Positions 41,939-50,260 of a stretch of 64,000 nt of DNA are shown in pieces. Location: the NCBI GenBank assembly GCA_017512985.1, contig JAFWEJ010000003.1, positions 186,001 through 250,000 of the forward strand, in the 5' to 3' direction. The translations under genes were made by a program, and so were the position numbers. Position 1 is the stretch's first letter. Every line of letters begins with the position of its first letter. The notes beneath the pieces are model-generated. The model saw only the letters and a program-made list of their open reading frames with translations, was not told the origin of the DNA and did not search any database. The stretch comes from Clostridia bacterium. Lineage in GTDB: Bacteria; Bacillota; Clostridia; Christensenellales; Aristaeellaceae.

Positions 41939-44566
41939 CTATTCTTCCGGATTCCTTGCCTTTTTCCAGGCGTCCTTGTATAACCGCTCCAGTGAACGTT
42001 CTGTTCCGGGGCGGTAGTTTTTTGCCAGGTATTCCGCGATGCTGCCCTGTACGCCGGCGACCTCCCGGCGGAACTCCCGGGCGGAGGTCCTCAGTGCCTC
42101 ATTCCCCAAGGCGATCAGCTGCTCCGGCCGGTCGGACGTCACGACCCTGACCCGGGCGCGGCCGCGCGCCAGCAGGGTGGTTTTTTCAATATACGCGTCA
42201 GCCGTCTGGGCCTCTTTTGTATAGATCACATAGATGTTCCTGTATTTCTCCGCGGAACCGGGATTGCCTTTGACCTTGTAGGCGTCAAAGACCAGGATGA
42301 TCTCCCGGCCGGTCATGCCCGCATAATCGCACAGCAGGTCCGTCAGCTGCGTCCGGGCAGTTTCAAAGTTTTCCTGGAGCAGGTCCTTCCATTCTTCCCA
42401 GGCATAGAGCACATTATACCCGTCCACCAGCAGGATCTCCCTGTCCGGCGCCGGTCCGGACGTGTCTGCCTGTACGGGCTCCGCGGGCGCTTCCTTCGGC
42501 GCAGGCGCCATGATCCGGCGGGCTTTTGCAGGGCCGTATGTCTTTTCAAAGATAATCCGAAGCGTTTCCTCTTCTTCCGCTGTTCCGCGCGCCGCCGGCG
42601 TGCGGACGCGTGCAACCGGCTCCGCCGCCTGCTGCTTCATCTCTTTCAGCGGCAGGTGCATATACTGTTCCACCTGGTCCCAGGGGATTACGGTGCCCGC
42701 TCCGTGCGAGCAGAAAACGGAATCCGGCGGGTTCATCACATCCCGCAGCGGATCGTATCCCTTCTCCCGGATCACTTTCTCAGCTTCCGCGCAAGGCAGA
42801 TACGCGGAAAACGCGGCGGTCATCCGGCCGAGCCCTTTGGTCTGGGCGCTCATTTCCCGGGCGTATTCCCGGCAGGCGGAAGCGGGCACGGTAGCCCGGA
42901 TCCGCCGGAACCCGTCCTCCGCTTCCTCCGGTCCTTCCGGTTTTCCGCCCATCAGCGACAGGTCGTTCATGATCCGCCCGAGGTTTTCCTGCGGCGCGGT
43001 GATCTCCAGGGCCAGGTACGGCTCCAGCAGTACGCTCCGGGCTTTCATCAGTCCCTGGCGGACCGCCCGGTAGGTTGCCTGGCGGAAATCCCCGCCTTCG
43101 GTGTGCTTCAGGTGGGCGCGCCCGGCAATCAGCGTGATCCGCATGTCCGTGAGCGGCGCGCCTGTCAGGACGCCGCGGTGCACTTTTTCTTTCAGATGGG
43201 TCAGGATCAGGCGCTGCCAGTTCAGCGCCAGGTCGTCTGTGGACACGTCCGTGTCAAACACCATGCCGCTGCCGGGCGGGAGCGGCTCCATCCACAGGTG
43301 GACCTCCGCGTAATGGCGCAGCGGTTCATAATGGCCCACGCCTTCCACCGCCTCCGCAATGGTTTCCCGGTACAGCACGCTCGTCTCCCCGAATGAAATC
43401 CCAAGGCTGAAGCGGTCTTTCATCTGCCTGCGGAGAACTTCCAGGTAAACGTCCCCCATGGAATGAACCCGTATCTCCCGGCGCGCTTCAATAAACTCCG
43501 CCTGGATCAGCGGCTCCTCTTCCGTCAGCGCCTGCAGGCAGTCCAGCACCCTGTGCAGGTCCTCTCCCGGTCCGGGAATCACCCTGCAGGCATAGCATGG
43601 ACGCAGGGTCTGCCCGCTCCTGCGGCGCTCCGTGCCCAGGCCGTCCCCGGGCATCGCTTTGGTCAGGCCGGTCACGCAGCACAGTTCCCCGGCAGCCGCC
43701 CGGGGCACGGACGTATACCGCGCGCCGGAATACTGCCGGATCTCCGCGATCTTTTCTGTCCAGGCTCCGTCGCCTTCGCCGCCGCCCATCTGGTCCCGGG
43801 CCTTCAGTTCGCCGCCCGTCACCTTCAGGAAGGTCAGCCGGTTTCCCTGCGGATCCCGCGCGATCTTGTACACCCGCGCGCCGAACTCCTTCGGCCATGT
43901 CCGCTCCTGCGCAAAGCCCGCAAGAAAATCCAGCAGCGGTTCGATTCCTTCGTTCCGCAGCGCCGCGCCGAAGAAACAGGGAAACAGTTTCCGGTCCCGC
44001 ACCAGCGTGCGGATCCTCTTTTCCGGGATGCTCCCTTCCCGCAGGTACAGGTCCAGGCAGGCTTCGTCGCACATCGCGGCTGCCTCTGCCGGGTCTTCCG
44101 TAAAATCGGCAATCCGGTCTGACAGCGCGTTGAGCGCGGAAATCATTTCTTTCCTGGTCCCCTCATACCTGTCTGTTTTGTTTACAAACAGGACCACCGG
44201 CACGCCGCTGCGCTCCAGCAGCTTCCACAGCGTGCGCGTATGGGGCTGGGCGCCTTCCGTCGCGCTGATCACCAGCACCGCGGCGTCCATCACGCTGATC
44301 GCCCGCTCCGTCTCTCCGGCAAAATCCGTATGCCCGGGCGTATCCACCAGCGTGATCGCCGTTTTGTTCCAGACCAGCCGCGCCTCTTTGGAAAAAATGG
44401 TAATGCCGCGTTCCTTCTCCATCTGCTCCGTATCCAGGAACGCGTCCCCGTGATCCACGCGGCCCTGTTTCCGCACGGCTCCGCTGAGAAACAGCATGGC
44501 TTCGGACAGGGTGGTCTTGCCCGCGTCCACATGGGCGGCCAGGCCGACCGTCAGGCTCTCCGCCAT
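41939..44566 (-). CDS. TetM-like ribosome-binding GTPase fused to a Rae1/YacP-type NYN ribonuclease
   Basis: Residues 1-640 match the EF-G-like ribosomal protection family: G1 AAHVDAGKTT, switch RGITIFSK, VDTPGHTDF, NKTDR, the EF-G domains II-V and the closing FCSHGAGTVIPWDQVEQYM. A linker (~650-705) with ETLRIIFEKTYGPAKARR leads to residues 707-850, a NYN-type nuclease close to Bacillus Rae1 (YacP): LLVDGYNVLYAW, ILVFDAYKVKG, YTKEAQTADAYIEK, VVTSDRPEQ, GNEALRTSAREFRREV. Acidic residues for metal binding are all in place. Rae1 is known to cut mRNA in the ribosomal A site, so the fusion suggests GTPase-driven delivery of a nuclease to ribosomes. A tetracycline-resistance role should not be assumed. 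Confidence 0.88.
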   Translation of the reverse strand: MAESLTVGLAAHVDAGKTTLSEAMLFLSGAVRKQGRVDHGDAFLDTEQMEKERGITIFSKEARLVWNKTAITLVDTPGHTDFAGETERAISVMDAAVLVISATEGAQPHTRTLWKLLERSGVPVVLFVNKTDRYEGTRKEMISALNALSDRIADFTEDPAEAAAMCDEACLDLYLREGSIPEKRIRTLVRDRKLFPCFFGAALRNEGIEPLLDFLAGFAQERTWPKEFGARVYKIARDPQGNRLTFLKVTGGELKARDQMGGGEGDGAWTEKIAEIRQYSGARYTSVPRAAAGELCCVTGLTKAMPGDGLGTERRRSGQTLRPCYACRVIPGPGEDLHRVLDCLQALTEEEPLIQAEFIEARREIRVHSMGDVYLEVLRRQMKDRFSLGISFGETSVLYRETIAEAVEGVGHYEPLRHYAEVHLWMEPLPPGSGMVFDTDVSTDDLALNWQRLILTHLKEKVHRGVLTGAPLTDMRITLIAGRAHLKHTEGGDFRQATYRAVRQGLMKARSVLLEPYLALEITAPQENLGRIMNDLSLMGGKPEGPEEAEDGFRRIRATVPASACREYAREMSAQTKGLGRMTAAFSAYLPCAEAEKVIREKGYDPLRDVMNPPDSVFCSHGAGTVIPWDQVEQYMHLPLKEMKQQAAEPVARVRTPAARGTAEEEETLRIIFEKTYGPAKARRIMAPAPKEAPAEPVQADTSGPAPDREILLVDGYNVLYAWEEWKDLLQENFETARTQLTDLLCDYAGMTGREIILVFDAYKVKGNPGSAEKYRNIYVIYTKEAQTADAYIEKTTLLARGRARVRVVTSDRPEQLIALGNEALRTSAREFRREVAGVQGSIAEYLAKNYRPGTERSLERLYKDAWKKARNPEE

Positions 44567-44606
44567 TCTGTTTCCCCCTTCCTTTTCTGCTTTTCAGATG
44601 TCAGAA

Positions 44607-44635
44607 AGTATAACAGTATTCCCGTCCTTTGTCCA
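44607..44635 (-). promoter_or_regulatory. Promoter of TetM-like/Rae1 gene
   Basis: Minus strand TGGACA (44630-44635), 17-bp spacer, TATACT (44607-44612). No leader peptide or attenuator like that of tetM is apparent in the 40-nt leader. Confidence 0.5.
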
Positions 44636-44644
44636 TTTGAACGC

Positions 44645-44673
44645 TTGACGAATCCCGCCGCATTGCTTATGAT
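44645..44673 (+). promoter_or_regulatory. Promoter of rubredoxin-thrH
   Basis: TTGACG (44645-44650), 17-bp spacer, TATGAT (44668-44673). Confidence 0.7.
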
Positions 44674-44736
44674 GAAGACAGCGGAGGAACCGCGTCTGCC
44701 GGTTCTTCAGATAAAAACAGAAAGGATGTATGAATC

Positions 44737-44889
44737 ATGAAGTACGAATGTCCCTGCGGCTATATCTATGATCCTGAAGTCGGCGATCCCGAAGGCGGTA
44801 TCGAACCCGGCACGGCCTGGGAAGATATCCCGGAAGACTGGGTTTGCCCCGTCTGCGGCCTGGGCAAGGACGCATTCACTCCCGTCTGA
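44737..44889 (+). CDS. Rubredoxin with a shortened N-terminal CxCG knuckle
   Basis: A 50-residue iron-binding electron carrier, likely donating to rubrerythrin or other peroxide/oxygen reductases. Everything after residue 8 is classical rubredoxin ([38 protein letters not shown]). The first knuckle, however, reads C5-P-C7-G instead of the usual CxxCG, so one residue is missing between the two iron ligands. AAAGGA lies about 10 nt upstream. thrH follows 14 bp later. Confidence 0.9.
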   Translation: MKYECPCGYIYDPEVGDPEGGIEPGTAWEDIPEDWVCPVCGLGKDAFTPV

Positions 44890-44903
44890 GGCAGGTATAA
44901 AGT

Positions 44904-45503
44904 ATGAACATTGTATGTCTGGACCTGGAAGGCGTCCTGGTTCCTGAAATCTGGATCGCCTTTTCCCAGGCGAGCGGTATCCCCGAGCTGAAACGCACGA
45001 CCCGGGACGAGCCTGATTATGACAAGCTGATGAAATGGCGGCTGGGCATCCTGCGGGAGCACGGCCTGGGACTGAAGGATATCCAGGCGACAATCGCCGC
45101 CATCGATCCCATGCCCGGCGCGAAAGAGTTCCTGGACACCCTGCGCAGCGAGACCCAGGCGATCATCCTGTCCGATACCTTTACCCAGTTCGCTTCTCCC
45201 CTGATGAAGAAGCTGGGCTGGCCCACGATCTTCTGCAACGAGCTGGAAGTCGGGGAAGACGGCATGATCACCGGTTACCGCATCCGGGTGGAAAAGAGCA
45301 AGCTGTCCACCGTCAGGGCGCTGCAGAGCATCGGTTTTGAAACCATCTCCGCCGGCGACAGCTTCAATGATCTGGGCATGATCCAGGCCAGCAAGGCCGG
45401 TTTCCTGTTCCGCTCCACGGAGCAGATCAAGAAGGATTATCCGCAGTATCCTGCCTGTGATACCTATGACGAACTGCTCGCGCTGATCCGCAGCGCGCTG
45501 TAA
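44904..45503 (+). CDS. thrH: ThrH-type phosphoserine phosphatase / homoserine phosphotransferase
   Basis: HAD-family enzyme that dephosphorylates phosphoserine and can move the phosphate to homoserine. The 199 residues match ThrH closely: nucleophile Asp7 in CLDLEGVLVPEIWIAF (DxE rather than DxD, as in ThrH), KRTTRDEPDYDKLMKWRL, Ser/Thr motif LSDTF, Lys in EKSKLSTV, and the acidic motif AGDSFNDLGM. It probably supplies serine or threonine synthesis. Cotranscribed with the rubredoxin gene, with no obvious functional link. Confidence 0.92.
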   Translation: MNIVCLDLEGVLVPEIWIAFSQASGIPELKRTTRDEPDYDKLMKWRLGILREHGLGLKDIQATIAAIDPMPGAKEFLDTLRSETQAIILSDTFTQFASPLMKKLGWPTIFCNELEVGEDGMITGYRIRVEKSKLSTVRALQSIGFETISAGDSFNDLGMIQASKAGFLFRSTEQIKKDYPQYPACDTYDELLALIRSAL

Positions 45504-45519
45504 ATCCCAAAAACACGGC

Positions 45520-45546
45520 CGGGAGAGCTCACGCTCTCCCGGCTTT
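45520..45546. terminator. Bidirectional terminator between thrH and the 605-residue gene
   Basis: GCCGGGAGAG, loop CTCACG, CTCTCCCGGC, followed by TTTTC on the plus strand and CGTGTTTTT on the minus strand. Confidence 0.8.
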
Positions 45547-45551
45547 TCATA

Positions 45552-47369
45552 TCACATTCTTGGTTTCGGCTGCCCGGATTCATCCTGCGCTTTCCGCAGG
45601 CCCGCGATCCGGTACAGGTCATACCGGCCCGGTACGGTCCGGACTTCAAACACCGTCTCCCCGTTTTTCCTGTACAGCGGTTCGATGCGGATTGCTTTAC
45701 CGGTAAGGAAATTCTTCCCGAGCGGCATCTCCAGCGCTTCCGCCTCCCCGGCCACATGAACCAGGATGGAAGCCGGCTGTGCCTGGCTGGTGGAATAGGG
45801 ATAGACGATAAAGGTGCCGTTGTCATAGGGAAAAAGGCTGACGCCCGCGCGGCTTTCCAGGTACACGCCGCCCGCGGGGAATTCCCTGCGGATCCGGGTC
45901 AGCGCTTTGCCGGGCAGTTTATACAGGTCCGGGAAACTGTCCGGCACAGCCAGCGTCCACATCCGGCCCTTTCCGTATGTATCCCGCAGCAGGATGCCGA
46001 AACTCTCCTCCGACTCCGCCACCTTGACCAGCGCCCAGGTCGCGTTGTTCCGGAACTCGCACACCGGGATCCCGATCTCCTCCGTGCCCTTCGGATACTC
46101 CACGACAGGCCTTTCGCCGGCAGTTTCCACCCGGTAGTTCCGTCCGCGGATCCTCCGGCCGGTGAAACGGATTGACGTCATGCGCTGGATCCCGCGGTCC
46201 ATCGTCGCTTCCAGGAAACCGCTGGTCACCAGCGCCTTGCCGCCTGCCGCCACATATCTCTCCAGTTTTTCCACCACGTCCGGATCGCAGGCGGAAGAGC
46301 GGGTCAGCAGGATTGAATCCACCTGGTCCGGCCAGTAAGGCGTCAGCATCACCGGCAGGCCGCACATGCCCAGGAAGTCCTGGATATTGTCTTCTCCCTG
46401 GCAGTTGTCCGGCAGGTAGCACATCATGCCCACAGGGTTCCCGCAGTGGTCCAGCGCCTCGTCCAGCCTGTCCAGGTGCCAGCCCAGCGGCGGTATGAAG
46501 GGATTGTCCTCCAGCGCCTGGAAGCAGAACATCATCATCTCCTTCGGTTTGGAGAACGCCGTCAGGAAAGCCTGTTCCAGGTACTGCTCCGTAATGTGGA
46601 TATCAAAGGGATCGAACCAGCCGCCGCCGTTATGGCCCGGCCACATGTTCTCAAAATAAGTCATCAGGGAATAACTCAGGTACCGGGGCAGGTGCTGGTC
46701 CGTAGTCACGGTATCCCGGGCTTCCGTACCGGTATAGATCCGGTCAAACAGCTTCCGCTGGCCGGCGGGATTGTATCCGGTTTCCTGGTAGCTCTCCGCC
46801 CAGTTGGGATATTTGATCGTGATGCGGCATTCCGGATTGGACGCCTTTGCCGGGGCGATCACATCCTCCCGGCTGACCTTCTCCATCAGGTGCAGGCGGT
46901 ACGCCTTCCAGCTGCCGTCCGTGATCCCGTGTTCCCGGTTATAATCATCCCGGCCCCGGCGGCAGGCGTCACAGGTGCAGTTGGTAAAAAAGAAATCGTC
47001 GATGATGAACTCGTTAAAATGGCTGCCGATGAACGCGCTGGCATTCCGGAGTTCCGCCAGCATCTTTTCGTCGTTATAGCAGCAGGTGCCCATCAGCCGC
47101 TGTTTCGGTTCGTCTCCTGCCGGCGTCCGGACCGTGGTGGTCAACCCGCCGGCCACCTCCACCCCGTGCTTTTCAAACAGCTCTTTGCACAGCGCCACAT
47201 GCTCCTCATCTGCCAGGACGCTGTCGCGGTATGGCTCCAGATACACCTTGTCCGGGCGCATATAACGCTCAAAGAAACGGATCCCGTTCTCCAGCTTCTC
47301 CCTTTCCGCGCGTGCTGTCCCCTGGGCCACAAAGTAATACACCAGTTTGAAATTCCGATAGTTGCCCAT
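45552..47369 (-). CDS. Large cytoplasmic protein, possibly a glycoside-hydrolase-like TIM barrel
   Basis: Not recognised with confidence. The 605 residues have no signal peptide. The N-terminal 330 alternate predicted strands and helices (FKLVYYFVAQG, KVYLEPYRDS, HGVEVAGGLTTT, HFNEFIIDDFFFTNCTCDAC, ITIKYPNWAESY, MMMFCFQALE), like a TIM barrel; the acidic IIDDFFF and a CxCxxC cluster are notable. Residues ~335-450 (VMLTPYWPDQ, LERYVAAGGKALVTSG) resemble the trimerisation domain of GH42-type beta-galactosidases, and a beta-rich C-terminus follows. A cre-like site in its promoter region supports a carbohydrate role. GGAGGA precedes the ATG. Confidence 0.55.
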   Translation of the reverse strand: MGNYRNFKLVYYFVAQGTARAEREKLENGIRFFERYMRPDKVYLEPYRDSVLADEEHVALCKELFEKHGVEVAGGLTTTVRTPAGDEPKQRLMGTCCYNDEKMLAELRNASAFIGSHFNEFIIDDFFFTNCTCDACRRGRDDYNREHGITDGSWKAYRLHLMEKVSREDVIAPAKASNPECRITIKYPNWAESYQETGYNPAGQRKLFDRIYTGTEARDTVTTDQHLPRYLSYSLMTYFENMWPGHNGGGWFDPFDIHITEQYLEQAFLTAFSKPKEMMMFCFQALEDNPFIPPLGWHLDRLDEALDHCGNPVGMMCYLPDNCQGEDNIQDFLGMCGLPVMLTPYWPDQVDSILLTRSSACDPDVVEKLERYVAAGGKALVTSGFLEATMDRGIQRMTSIRFTGRRIRGRNYRVETAGERPVVEYPKGTEEIGIPVCEFRNNATWALVKVAESEESFGILLRDTYGKGRMWTLAVPDSFPDLYKLPGKALTRIRREFPAGGVYLESRAGVSLFPYDNGTFIVYPYSTSQAQPASILVHVAGEAEALEMPLGKNFLTGKAIRIEPLYRKNGETVFEVRTVPGRYDLYRIAGLRKAQDESGQPKPRM

Positions 47370-47417
47370 CTGCCAGGTCCTCCGTCAGTCCTTTGATTTG
47401 CCTGTTTTTCATGCGAT

Positions 47418-47433
47418 TTTGCAAACGATTACG
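47418..47433. promoter_or_regulatory. cre-like catabolite-repression site
   Basis: TTTGCAAACGATTACG matches the Bacillus cre consensus WWTGNAARCGNWWWCA at 15 of 16 positions. It lies just downstream of the predicted start of the 605-residue gene, where bound CcpA (or another LacI-type regulator) would block elongation. Confidence 0.6.
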
Positions 47434-47446
47434 CTGTTGTGGGGAT

Positions 47447-47475
47447 ATTATATCTGTTTTTTCATGAATGCGCAA
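47447..47475 (-). promoter_or_regulatory. Promoter of the 605-residue gene
   Basis: Minus strand TTGCGC (47470-47475), 17-bp spacer, TATAAT (47447-47452). Confidence 0.65.
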
Positions 47476-47505
47476 GTTTTCCTGATTACATGAAGAAAAG
47501 CAGCC

Positions 47506-47534
47506 TTGTGTTTTACGGGCGGATAGTGTATGAT
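47506..47534 (+). promoter_or_regulatory. Promoter of DUF1858 gene
   Basis: TTGTGT (47506-47511), 17-bp spacer, TATGAT (47529-47534). Confidence 0.6.
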
Positions 47535-47566
47535 GTGCCCGTAAATGAACGAAGGAGGTCTTTCCC

Positions 47567-47779
47567 ATGGCTGAACAGTATGTTACCGGTGAAACGCTGG
47601 TTGGTGAAATCGTGACCAAATATCCCGAGACGGTGGAGATCCTGCTGTCCATCGGCATGCACTGCCTGGGCTGCCCGGCTTCCCGCGCCGAATCCCTGCA
47701 GGACGCCTGCGCTGTCCACGGCATCCCCGCTGAACAGGTGATCGAAGCCATCAACGAAAAAATCGCCGAAAACAAATAA
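47567..47779 (+). CDS. DUF1858 domain-containing small protein
   Basis: A 70-residue protein of the DUF1858 family, frequent in anaerobes. The body TLVGEIVTKYPETVEILLSIGMHCLGCPASRAESL includes the conserved MHCLGCPAS motif; its two cysteines (CxxC) could bind metal or take part in redox chemistry. In other genomes the domain is often attached to hybrid-cluster or nitrite-responsive proteins, from memory. AAGGAGG lies 8 nt upstream. It stands alone with its own promoter and terminator, so it is expressed independently. Confidence 0.88.
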   Translation: MAEQYVTGETLVGEIVTKYPETVEILLSIGMHCLGCPASRAESLQDACAVHGIPAEQVIEAINEKIAENK

Positions 47780-47797
47780 CCCGGTTCGGGTTCAAAG

Positions 47798-47826
47798 GCC
47801 GGAGGGAGAATTCCCTCCGGCTTTTT
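47798..47826. terminator. Terminator after DUF1858 gene
   Basis: GCCGGAGGGA (47798-47807), loop GAAT... then TCCCTCCGGC (47812-47821) and TTTTTC. Confidence 0.85.
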
Positions 47827-47837
47827 CGTTCTTTTGT

Positions 47838-49559
47838 TCAGGTTCCCGGCTGCATCGCCGTCAGGCTTTCATAGGTCACGCCGTATTTCTCGGCGATATC
47901 CCGGGCAAAGGACTGTCCCTCCGGCGGGGCGATGACCATCCGGAAGGAATGCTCCTTCCCCTTTGTCTCCGCCACAAGGGAAACCGCCTTCCCCTGCGTC
48001 CCCTCCGTGTTGATCACCGTGTCCAGGTCCTGCGCCAGCTTGTGCATGTGCGTGTTATAGATCGTGCGGCATCCCCGGCCGAGGATCGCCCGCACGGCGT
48101 CCGCCGCGATAAAGTACCCTTCCTCAAACGAGGTGGTGGAGAAGGTTTCGTTCAGCAGCAGCAGGCTGTCCGCCGTGCACCGGAGGAACAGTTCCCGGAA
48201 CCGCCTGCATTCCTCGCCCAGCCGGCCCAGGTCCAGCGTCTTGTCCTCGTCCGCGGGAAAATGCGTCAGCACGCTGTCTACCGGATCGTAAACGAAACGG
48301 TCCGCCGGAACCCGGATCCCGCTCTGGGCGAGGATAAAGAGCTGCCCGGCTGCCTGGGTCACCGTGGTCTTGCCGCCGCGGTTGGCGCCGGTCAGGATAT
48401 AAACCCGCTTTTCCGCGTCAAACGCCAGGTCGTTCGGCACGGTCGTCTCCGGCCGGCCGTTATCGATCAGTTTCAGGTTATAGAACCCTTCCGCTTCCAT
48501 GCCTGCTGCTGCGTCCCGCTGCGTCCTGGCCTGCGGTTTGCAGAAGTGCCATCCGTCCTGCTGTTTTTTCTCAATATACTCTGCCCAGCGGGTATAGAAC
48601 ACCAGTTCCGGGATCAGGTCCGCCATCTCCCGGACGCTGGTATTCATGTACTGCCCCAGGGTTTCCTTCAGCCTCCTGGAAATCCGGGAAGTCAGCATTG
48701 TCGCGGCGCTGTCCATCTGGCGCGGTACGTTGGCCAGGCCGTCCGCTTCAGGAATCCGTGCCAGCGACATCGCCGCCAGCGGGTTCCGCAGGACCACAGC
48801 TGATTCGGCCAGCTGGCTCACGGCCCCCAGCAGGCCCACATCCGTATTGGCCGGATAGAACGTGCTGCTTCCGTTCCAGTCCGCTTCCTTCCGGATCTCG
48901 TCCCTGGGCGTTACGGAGGACAGGAAATTTTTCAGCAGGCCGGATTTTGTAAAAGGCTTCGCGTTCACGGTAACCAGGCCCATGCTGACGGCTTCAAAGC
49001 GGCTGTTCAGGTTTACGCCGACCGTCAGGCTGCGGATTTCCGACGCGGATACCCGCATCTCCTCCACATCCTTTTTCAGCGCCGCAAAACCCTGGTCCCG
49101 GTAGATCCGGTCCACCGTATCCCGAAGGGTTGTCAGCCCTTCCGAAACCAGGTCTTTTTCCGAAAGGCACTCCCGGATGGCTTCCACCGTCAGGATATAA
49201 TCGTGGTATTCCTCCAGCCGGTGCATCAGATCCCAGATGCCTGCTTCGTCTCCTTCATGCCGGTTCACCACGCCGTAATCATAGAACATCTTGATCCTGT
49301 CCAGCAGTTTTGCCATCCGCTCCCGGATCTCCGGATGGCGCAGCATGTCCTCAAAAACGTCGCTGCGGAAAGCGGCCACCTGTGGGTCCGACGTCAGGCT
49401 CGCCATCACCCGGCGCAGCAGCGGAACCTCCTGGGGCTGCGACGCCACTTTTTCCGTCAGCGCGTCCAGTCCGAGATCGTGCCAGCTTTCCTCCGGAATT
49501 TCGTGGTATACAACCTCATCCTGCCGGGGAAAAAGAATGCTCAGTTTGGATTGTTTCAT
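47838..49559 (-). CDS. MutS-family ATPase, divergent
   Basis: The 573 residues hold a helical lever/core region (residues 30-330) and a C-terminal MutS ATPase domain. Walker A reads TGANRGGKTT (MutS: GPNMGGKST), Walker B LLLLNETFSTTS (MutS: LLDEIGRGT), and the His loop YNTHMHKLA. The DNA mismatch-binding and connector domains of MutS and the Smr nuclease of MutS2 are missing. The change of Walker B Asp to Asn is unusual while the catalytic Glu is kept. Probable role in DNA- or ribosome-structure recognition is unknown. ATG at 49559 follows AGAGGA. Confidence 0.83.
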   Translation of the reverse strand: MKQSKLSILFPRQDEVVYHEIPEESWHDLGLDALTEKVASQPQEVPLLRRVMASLTSDPQVAAFRSDVFEDMLRHPEIRERMAKLLDRIKMFYDYGVVNRHEGDEAGIWDLMHRLEEYHDYILTVEAIRECLSEKDLVSEGLTTLRDTVDRIYRDQGFAALKKDVEEMRVSASEIRSLTVGVNLNSRFEAVSMGLVTVNAKPFTKSGLLKNFLSSVTPRDEIRKEADWNGSSTFYPANTDVGLLGAVSQLAESAVVLRNPLAAMSLARIPEADGLANVPRQMDSAATMLTSRISRRLKETLGQYMNTSVREMADLIPELVFYTRWAEYIEKKQQDGWHFCKPQARTQRDAAAGMEAEGFYNLKLIDNGRPETTVPNDLAFDAEKRVYILTGANRGGKTTVTQAAGQLFILAQSGIRVPADRFVYDPVDSVLTHFPADEDKTLDLGRLGEECRRFRELFLRCTADSLLLLNETFSTTSFEEGYFIAADAVRAILGRGCRTIYNTHMHKLAQDLDTVINTEGTQGKAVSLVAETKGKEHSFRMVIAPPEGQSFARDIAEKYGVTYESLTAMQPGT

Positions 49560-49596
49560 GGTGTTTTCCTCTTTGCTGAAGGTATATTCGGCTTTG

Positions 49597-49625
49597 ATTA
49601 TATCCGATCGTCCCTTCCGCGTAAA
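49597..49625 (-). promoter_or_regulatory. Promoter of MutS-like gene
   Basis: Minus strand TTTACG (49620-49625), 17-bp spacer, TATAAT (49597-49602). Confidence 0.55.
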
Positions 49626-49697
49626 GCCCGCTGTCCTCCCGGATGACAGGGCGTTCCGCCTGTGATACAATATCCCCTGCCGGAAGGAGGGACGCCC

Positions 49698-50171
49698 GTG
49701 GGAAAACAGGATAAAACCAACTGCATGCGTGTGCTGGAGAGCAAAAAAATCGCCTATACGCCGCACCTGTACGAAGCGGATCCTTCCCTGTCCGGGGAAG
49801 ATATCGCCCGTATCCTCCGGGAGGAGCCCGCCCAGGTTTTCAAAACCCTTGTCACCGTCGGCAAGCCCCAGAGGTACTATGTGTTTGTGATCCCCGTCAA
49901 TGAAGAGCTGAACCTGAAAAAAGCCGCGTCCGCCGTCGGTGAAAAATCAGTCTGCATGATTCCCCAGCGGGATCTTCTCCCCCTGACCGGCTACGTCCAC
50001 GGCGGCTGCTCCCCGATCGGAATGAAAAAGCGCTTCCCTTCGTATATTCATCAAAGCGCTGGAAACCTCTCCCGGATCTTTGTCAGCGCCGGCCGCGTCG
50101 GCTGCCAGGTGGAACTGTCCCCGGCCGATCTGATCCGCGTGGCGGAACTGGTCCCGGCAGACCTTGTCTGA
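49698..50171 (+). CDS. ybaK: Cys-tRNA(Pro) deacylase, YbaK/EbsC type
   Basis: Hydrolyses mischarged Cys-tRNA(Pro), a proofreading step in translation. The 157 residues match YbaK: KIAYTPHLYEAD, VFKTLVTVGKPQRYYVFVIP with the substrate Lys, LNLKKAASAVGEKSV and GYVHGGCSPIGMKKRFP. GTG at 49698 is chosen because AAGGAGG lies 7 nt before it; an upstream in-frame start lacks a site. Monocistronic as far as can be seen. Confidence 0.92.
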   Translation: MGKQDKTNCMRVLESKKIAYTPHLYEADPSLSGEDIARILREEPAQVFKTLVTVGKPQRYYVFVIPVNEELNLKKAASAVGEKSVCMIPQRDLLPLTGYVHGGCSPIGMKKRFPSYIHQSAGNLSRIFVSAGRVGCQVELSPADLIRVAELVPADLV

Positions 50172-50260
50172 TTGACATCCGGGCCCGCTCCGTGATAAAT
50201 TAAAATGTATGGTTTTTCCAATTCCCTGCCGGTTCCGGCGTCAGATTTCGGAGGTCGTTC

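Noticed and set aside
41939-44566. Simple call of a tetracycline-resistance gene
   Set aside because: The GTPase half is only TetM-like, there is no tetM-type leader attenuator or mobile context, and the nuclease fusion implies another job.
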